NCBI GenBank assembly: GCA_946478675.1
Contig: CAMLEF010000041.1
Span: 1-19,642 of the forward strand
Reading direction: 5' to 3'
DNA: 19,642 bases
Source: an uncultured Flavobacteriales bacterium
GTDB taxonomy: Bacteria; Bacteroidota; Bacteroidia; Palsa-965
Under the pieces are notes generated by a model. That model ran no database searches. It had not been told where the DNA came from and saw nothing but the letters and a program-made list of their open reading frames with translations. Made by a program: the position numbers and the translations under genes. How positions within the stretch are numbered: the stretch's first letter is position 1; the number at the start of each line of letters is the position of its first letter. This document shows, piece by piece, positions 15,392 through 19,642 of the stretch.

Positions 15392-17296
15392 ATGCAAAAC
15401 CTGATACGTTCCATCCGCCGTTTCGGCCTTTTCGCAGCGGGAGCATTCTGCTTCACACAATCTCATGCACAGATTACAACCAGCAACGCGTACACCCCGA
15501 CGCAGCTGGTGCAGAATGTGCTGCTCGGCCCCGGCATCATTGCGTCCAACATTACCTACACCGGTTACTCCAACGCCATCGGCTTTTTCAGCGGTGGTAA
15601 CAGCGGATCGCCCGGTCTCGGCATCGACAGCGGCGTGGTGATGACCAACGGCACCATCCTTGCCAACGACCCGAACTACGGTTCCGGTTTCGGTCCGCAA
15701 GGCCCCAACAACTCTTCCGGCGCAGGCGTCGACAACGGCGCTCCCGGCGATCCGTACCTCGACGGTGTTGCCAATGCATCCACGCACAACGCCTGCATCC
15801 TCGAATTCGATTTCGTTGCGCAGGCCGACTCCGTGAAATTCAACTACGTGTTCGGAACGGACGAATACATGGAATACGTTTCCGGCGGTTTTGCCGACGT
15901 ATTCGCGTTCGTGCTCAGCGGCGTCACCACCGCGCTTTCGCCGACGAACATTGCGCTCATCCCGAACACGACGACGCCGGTAACGGCCATCAACGTAAAC
16001 GCGAATGTCAACTCGCAGTATTACGTCGACAACGAAAACCCGCCGGGCACCACGATCCAGTACGACGGATTCACCACGGTGCTCACGGCGCAATACCCGA
16101 TCCAGTGCGGCGAAACGTACCACATCAAGCTGGCCTGCGCCGATGCGCTCGACGGTATCGTGGACGGTGGCGTATTCCTGCAGGCGGGCTCTTTCACGAC
16201 CGGCCAGGTGAACATTTCTTCGCAGATCAGCTACGGCAGCACCAACGACTCCACGCTTTACGAAGGTTGCGGCCAGGCGTGCCTCATTCTTTCGCGCACC
16301 GGCAACATCGGCGCGGCGGATACAGTGGGACTGACCGTCGGCGGCAACGCAGTGAACGGTGTCGATTACGTTCCGCAGCTTCCTTCACAAGTCATTTTCC
16401 TGCCCGGACAGGATTCGATCGTCATCTGCGTTTCTGCTTTGCAGGATAACGTGCAGGAAGGTCTTGAAACGCTGACGCTGACTTCGAGCGTGAGCGGTCC
16501 GTGCGTGCAGAGCGTCAACAGCCTCACCATTTACCTGAGCGACGCTGCCAATATCGACGTGAATGCCGGCAACGACACCGCGCTCTGCAGCTCGCAGCCC
16601 GTTACGCTGTACTCGAACGTCACCGGCGGTATCCAGCCTTACAGCTATCTCTGGAACACCGGCGCGACTACACCGAACATCACCGTTTCTCCGACCGTCA
16701 CCACGACATACATCGTGCAGGTCACCGATCCCTGCGGTACGCCGGCGGGATACGACACGGTTACGGTTTACCTGCCGAATGCGGCTGCGCTTTCCATCAA
16801 CACTTCGCCCGACCTGACGCTTTGCACCGGCGATCCGGCGTTGCTGACGGTGAATGCAGCCGGCGGTTCATTGCCGTACACCTACAACTGGACCACGGTC
16901 ACCGGTAACGACCAGGTGCCGAACCCGACGGGCGCGCTCAACCAGTTTGTGCCGACCGGCAACGGAACGTTCCTCGTGCAGGTGCGCGAAGGTTGCGGCG
17001 CTACGCAAACGGACACGATCCACGTGAACATCCACGATTGCGCAGTACAGCCGCCGAACGTCTTTACGCCGAACGGTGACGGAACGAACGACCAGCTCAT
17101 CTTCACGGGACTTGAAAATTTCCCGGGAAGCCATCTCATCGTGTACAATCGCTGGGGCGGAAAAATGTACGAAAGCACCGACTACCACAACGATTGGAAC
17201 GGTTCTGGTGTTTCCGACGGCACTTACTACTACGTACTCCTCCTGTCGGATGGCAACAGCCTTACGGGCTTTATCACCATCCTCAGCGACAAATAA
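15392..17296 (+). CDS. T9SS type B secreted protein: choice-of-anchor L, Calx-beta, Ig/PKD-like repeats
   Basis: A 634-residue extracellular or surface protein exported by Sec and then the type IX secretion system. A signal peptide ends about residue 26 (FCFTQSHAQ). Residues ~33-271 match the choice-of-anchor L pattern ([15 protein letters not shown], then [14 protein letters not shown]). About 275-385 is a Calx-beta domain ([40 protein letters not shown]). Two Ig/PKD-like repeats follow (~386-465 and 466-548; [19 protein letters not shown]). The C-terminus (~556-634) is the type B gliding-motility CTERM sorting domain: [33 protein letters not shown]. Such proteins act in adhesion or gliding, but no specific ligand is visible. 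Followed after 70 bp by a second T9SS cargo gene on the same strand. Confidence 0.9.
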   Translation: MQNLIRSIRRFGLFAAGAFCFTQSHAQITTSNAYTPTQLVQNVLLGPGIIASNITYTGYSNAIGFFSGGNSGSPGLGIDSGVVMTNGTILANDPNYGSGFGPQGPNNSSGAGVDNGAPGDPYLDGVANASTHNACILEFDFVAQADSVKFNYVFGTDEYMEYVSGGFADVFAFVLSGVTTALSPTNIALIPNTTTPVTAINVNANVNSQYYVDNENPPGTTIQYDGFTTVLTAQYPIQCGETYHIKLACADALDGIVDGGVFLQAGSFTTGQVNISSQISYGSTNDSTLYEGCGQACLILSRTGNIGAADTVGLTVGGNAVNGVDYVPQLPSQVIFLPGQDSIVICVSALQDNVQEGLETLTLTSSVSGPCVQSVNSLTIYLSDAANIDVNAGNDTALCSSQPVTLYSNVTGGIQPYSYLWNTGATTPNITVSPTVTTTYIVQVTDPCGTPAGYDTVTVYLPNAAALSINTSPDLTLCTGDPALLTVNAAGGSLPYTYNWTTVTGNDQVPNPTGALNQFVPTGNGTFLVQVREGCGATQTDTIHVNIHDCAVQPPNVFTPNGDGTNDQLIFTGLENFPGSHLIVYNRWGGKMYESTDYHNDWNGSGVSDGTYYYVLLLSDGNSLTGFITILSDK

Positions 17297-17366
17297 ATTC
17301 GGGCAAGAGCGTTTCGGACATCCCCGCTGAAAAGCAGAAACGCCCGGGCCGATCAAGGCGAAAACC

Positions 17367-19250
17367 ATGCTTCGGCGCATTCTCATCGTGCTAATAACCC
17401 TTTTCCTCCTTCCGCAGGGGGCAAAGGCGACGCATATCGTCGGCGGTGAGATTTACTACGATTGCCTGGGCAATAACGATTACCAGATCACGCTGAAGGT
17501 TTACCGCGATTGCATCAACGGTATTCCGCCGTTCGATGATCCGGCTTCCATCGGCGTGTTCGATGGCGTGACCGGCGTGCTCATTCAAAACCTGATGGTG
17601 AATGCGCCGTCGATCGTGCCGATCACTTCGACGATCAGCGTTCCCTGTTATGCGCCTTCGCCGGGAACGGTTTGCGAAGAAGAAGCGACGTACGTTACCA
17701 CGACAAACCTGCCGCCGAATGCGAACGGTTACCTGCTCGTGTACCAGCGCTGCTGCCGCAACAACACGATCGTCAACCTCGTGAACCCGGGCAACCAGGG
17801 CTCTTCGGTGACGACGTACATTCCTCCGCCTTCGCTGGCGATCTGCAACAGCAGCGCACGCTTCAACTATTACCCGCCGATCTACCTCTGCCAGGGATTG
17901 CCGTTCATCTTCGACCATTCCGCCACGGATCCCGACGGCGATTCGCTCGTGTATGAGCTTTGCGCTCCGAACGACGGCGCCAGCGCTGCCAGCCCGATGC
18001 CGCAGCCGCCGAACAATCCGCCGTACGTGGCTGTCACTTACCAGGCGCCGTACAATGCCAACAACCAGATGGCGTCGAACCCGGCGATGGTGATCAACAA
18101 GAATTCGGGGATCATCACGGGAACGCCGACGCTCATGGGCTGCTGGGTGGTGGCCGTGTGCTGCCGCGAATACCGCAACGGACAGCTCATCAACGTCAAC
18201 ATGCGCGACTTCCAGTTCAACGTCGTCATGTGCAACCCGATCCCGGTGACGGGACAGATCAGCGCGAACATCAACACGCAGGTACTGAACTGCACGGGCC
18301 TCACAATCCACTTCAGCGAAAGCAGCGTCAACGCTTCGAATTATTACTGGAATTTCGGTGATCCGGCGTCGACGACCGATACGTCGAACCTGCAATCGCC
18401 CACGTACACGTATCCTGCAAACGGCACGTACACGATCACGCTCATTGCGAACCCCGGTTCCGTTTGCGCCGACACCGACACCGTTCACCTCACCGTTACG
18501 TTGCCTCCGCAGGTCACCGTTGCGCAACCCGCGCCGCAGTGCATCACGGGCAACAACTTCAATTTCCAGGCGGTGGGTGTCTGGGGACCGTCGGCAACGC
18601 TGAGCTGGAATTTCGGTCCGCACGCGAATCAATCGACGAGCAACGTTGTTGATCCGCAGGGCATCTCTTTCGATTCGGCGGGCGTTTACCCGGTAACGGT
18701 TACCGTCACGGAAAACGGCTGCTCCGATTCCTACACGGTGAACGTCACGGTGTACCAGCTGCCGGAAGCTTCATTTGCTGCAGCGCCAATTGCAGGATGC
18801 GTGCCGCTCACGGTACAATTCTCCGATCTCTCGACGGCAGCGACGCAATTGTATTACACCTGGTACTTCGGCGACGGCGACACGTCGAATCTCGCGAACC
18901 CGGTGCATACGTACATGGCGGTCGGCATTTACGACGTAATGCTGATCGTACACACGACGAGCGGCTGCATCGGTGTGGATACGCTGTCCGTTCCGGGCAT
19001 GGTGAAAGTTTACCCGAAGCCGGTCGCAGGATTCAGCCTCAGCGATACGACGTTCTCGATTTTCAATCCGTACATCGCCGCCACTGACCTCAGCCAGAAC
19101 GGCGATTCGTGCGTGCTCGATTTCGGCGACGGTTACCGCGTGAATGATTGCAACGCCGATCATATTTACTGGAATTACGGCAGCTATACGGTGATGCAGG
19201 TGGTGTTCAACCAGTACGGCTGTTCCGACACGGCCTACAATCCCGTCTAG
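17367..19250 (+). CDS. PKD-domain T9SS cargo protein, truncated by an in-frame TAG
   Basis: A 627-residue secreted protein with a signal peptide ending around residue 21 (LFLLPQGAKA) and then the Bacteroidota N-domain starting THIVGGEIYYDCLGNNDYQ, rich in Cys (YRDC, YQRCCRN, CCREYRNG) up to about residue 300. Four PKD-type domains follow at roughly 300-380, 385-460, 467-550 and 552-627, marked by YYWNFGDP, LSWNFG, YYTWYFGDGDTSN and LDFGDG. The frame then meets TAG at 19248-19250. One codon later the same frame continues into a complete type B sorting domain. An intact product would be 723 residues. As read, the protein would reach the periplasm but lack the signal for T9SS export and surface anchoring. 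Either the gene is a recent pseudogene, the stop is a sequencing or assembly error, or the stop is read through. Confidence 0.85.
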   Translation: MLRRILIVLITLFLLPQGAKATHIVGGEIYYDCLGNNDYQITLKVYRDCINGIPPFDDPASIGVFDGVTGVLIQNLMVNAPSIVPITSTISVPCYAPSPGTVCEEEATYVTTTNLPPNANGYLLVYQRCCRNNTIVNLVNPGNQGSSVTTYIPPPSLAICNSSARFNYYPPIYLCQGLPFIFDHSATDPDGDSLVYELCAPNDGASAASPMPQPPNNPPYVAVTYQAPYNANNQMASNPAMVINKNSGIITGTPTLMGCWVVAVCCREYRNGQLINVNMRDFQFNVVMCNPIPVTGQISANINTQVLNCTGLTIHFSESSVNASNYYWNFGDPASTTDTSNLQSPTYTYPANGTYTITLIANPGSVCADTDTVHLTVTLPPQVTVAQPAPQCITGNNFNFQAVGVWGPSATLSWNFGPHANQSTSNVVDPQGISFDSAGVYPVTVTVTENGCSDSYTVNVTVYQLPEASFAAAPIAGCVPLTVQFSDLSTAATQLYYTWYFGDGDTSNLANPVHTYMAVGIYDVMLIVHTTSGCIGVDTLSVPGMVKVYPKPVAGFSLSDTTFSIFNPYIAATDLSQNGDSCVLDFGDGYRVNDCNADHIYWNYGSYTVMQVVFNQYGCSDTAYNPV

Positions 19251-19253
19251 GTA

Positions 19254-19538
19254 ATGCCGGAGTATCGCTTCTTCATTCCGAATACGTTTACGCCGAACGG
19301 TGATGGCCTCAACGACATTTTCATGCCGGCTGCATTCGGCTGCGAGAATTATCACTTCATGATCTTCGATCGCTGGGGCATGCTGCTCTTCGAAACGTAC
19401 GACACGATGCAGGGTTGGGATGGCCGCTTCAAAGGCGAAAAATGCCAGGAGGATGTTTACGTGTGGAAGATCGAATTCACCAATGCCGTTTCCCGCGGGT
19501 ACGAGCAATACATCGGGCATGTGAACCTGGTGCGGTGA
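19254..19538 (+). CDS. Detached T9SS type B sorting domain (3' part of the preceding gene)
   Basis: This 94-residue frame is the continuation, in the same frame, of the PKD-domain gene after the TAG at 19248-19250. It is a full gliding-motility-associated C-terminal domain: YRFFIPNTFTPNGDGLNDIF, then MIFDRWGMLLFETYD, WDGRFKG, CQEDVYVWKIEF and a basic end (HVNLVR). It has no signal peptide, so alone it could not reach the T9SS. The ATG at 19254 is probably an internal Met of the original protein rather than a real start, and no promoter element precedes it. Best regarded as the 3' fragment of an interrupted gene. Confidence 0.8.
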   Translation: MPEYRFFIPNTFTPNGDGLNDIFMPAAFGCENYHFMIFDRWGMLLFETYDTMQGWDGRFKGEKCQEDVYVWKIEFTNAVSRGYEQYIGHVNLVR

Positions 19539-19555
19539 TTATTGCAGATTGAAAA

Positions 19556-19599
19556 TCCAAGATTGAAGATTCCATATTCTGCAGAAGAATAGTCTTGGA
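19556..19599 (+). terminator. Hairpin after the second T9SS cargo gene
   Basis: TCCAAGA (19556-19562) pairs with TCTTGGA (19593-19599) and ATTCT (19576-19580) with AGAAT (19586-19590), giving an interrupted hairpin 18 bases after the stop codon. The left side again holds ATTGAA-type units (19547-19570). No T-run follows. Weak to moderate support as a terminator; nothing else is recognised between 19539 and the window end. Confidence 0.4.
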
Positions 19600-19642
19600 G
19601 GGACGACACCTTTAGCACAAAATAGAAAGAGAAATCAGAGCC

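Noticed and set aside
17309..17343. Hairpin GCGTTTC/GAAACGC between the two T9SS cargo genes as a terminator
   Set aside because: The stem is only 7 bp with a 21-base loop and no T-run; too weak to claim that the two genes are separately transcribed.
19248..19250. TAG recoded as an amino acid genome-wide
   Set aside because: TAG serves as the ordinary stop for the genes ending at 7293 and 13840, where the following sequence is hairpin and not coding.

Overview
The window looks like chromosomal DNA of a moderately GC-rich member of the Bacteroidota. Evidence: a TonB-dependent receptor with an N-terminal carboxypeptidase-regulatory-like domain, two secreted proteins built for the type IX secretion system (T9SS) with the type B (gliding-motility CTERM) sorting domain, several starts preceded by the Bacteroidota -7 promoter element TAnnTTTG, and starts without recognisable Shine-Dalgarno sequences. 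No tRNA, rRNA, CRISPR array, transposase or phage gene was seen. The content is mostly housekeeping and envelope genes.

Layout. 104-682 (minus) is an acyl carrier protein phosphodiesterase (acpH). Divergent from it, 875-4443 (plus) is a tight three-gene unit: a TolC-like outer membrane efflux protein, a MacA/HlyD-like periplasmic adaptor, and tsaB of the t6A tRNA modification pathway; no inner-membrane pump is present. 4552-6915 (plus) is a TonB-dependent receptor under its own promoter. The 377-bp gap 6916-7292 holds two long hairpins, whose stems absorb the stop codons of the convergent flanking genes, and a 103/106-bp tandem repeat. On the minus strand, 10307-8283 (DUF255/YyaL-type thioredoxin-fold protein) and 8279-7293 (secreted protein of unknown function) form a two-gene unit.

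10390-13127 (plus) is the most unusual part: two adjacent paralogues of the MtfA/peptidase M90 family, each fused to about three transmembrane helices and a further C-terminal domain. The second keeps HEMAH plus a downstream Glu; the first has lost every one of these residues and looks like a pseudo-peptidase. 13220-13684 and 13840-15222 (both minus) encode a LEA14-like lipoprotein and an M20 dipeptidase. 15392-17296 and 17367-19538 (plus) encode two large T9SS type B cargo proteins (choice-of-anchor L plus Calx-beta; THIVGGE-type N-domain plus PKD domains). The second is cut by an in-frame TAG at 19248-19250 that separates the PKD part from its sorting domain.

A recurring theme is elaborate inverted or short-unit repeats at nearly every gene 3' end, and -7 elements placed so close to some start codons that leaderless transcripts are likely. 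The best candidates for something undescribed are the membrane-fused peptidase/pseudo-peptidase pair and the gene-end hairpins that share a conserved loop. The amber interruption is also worth checking.
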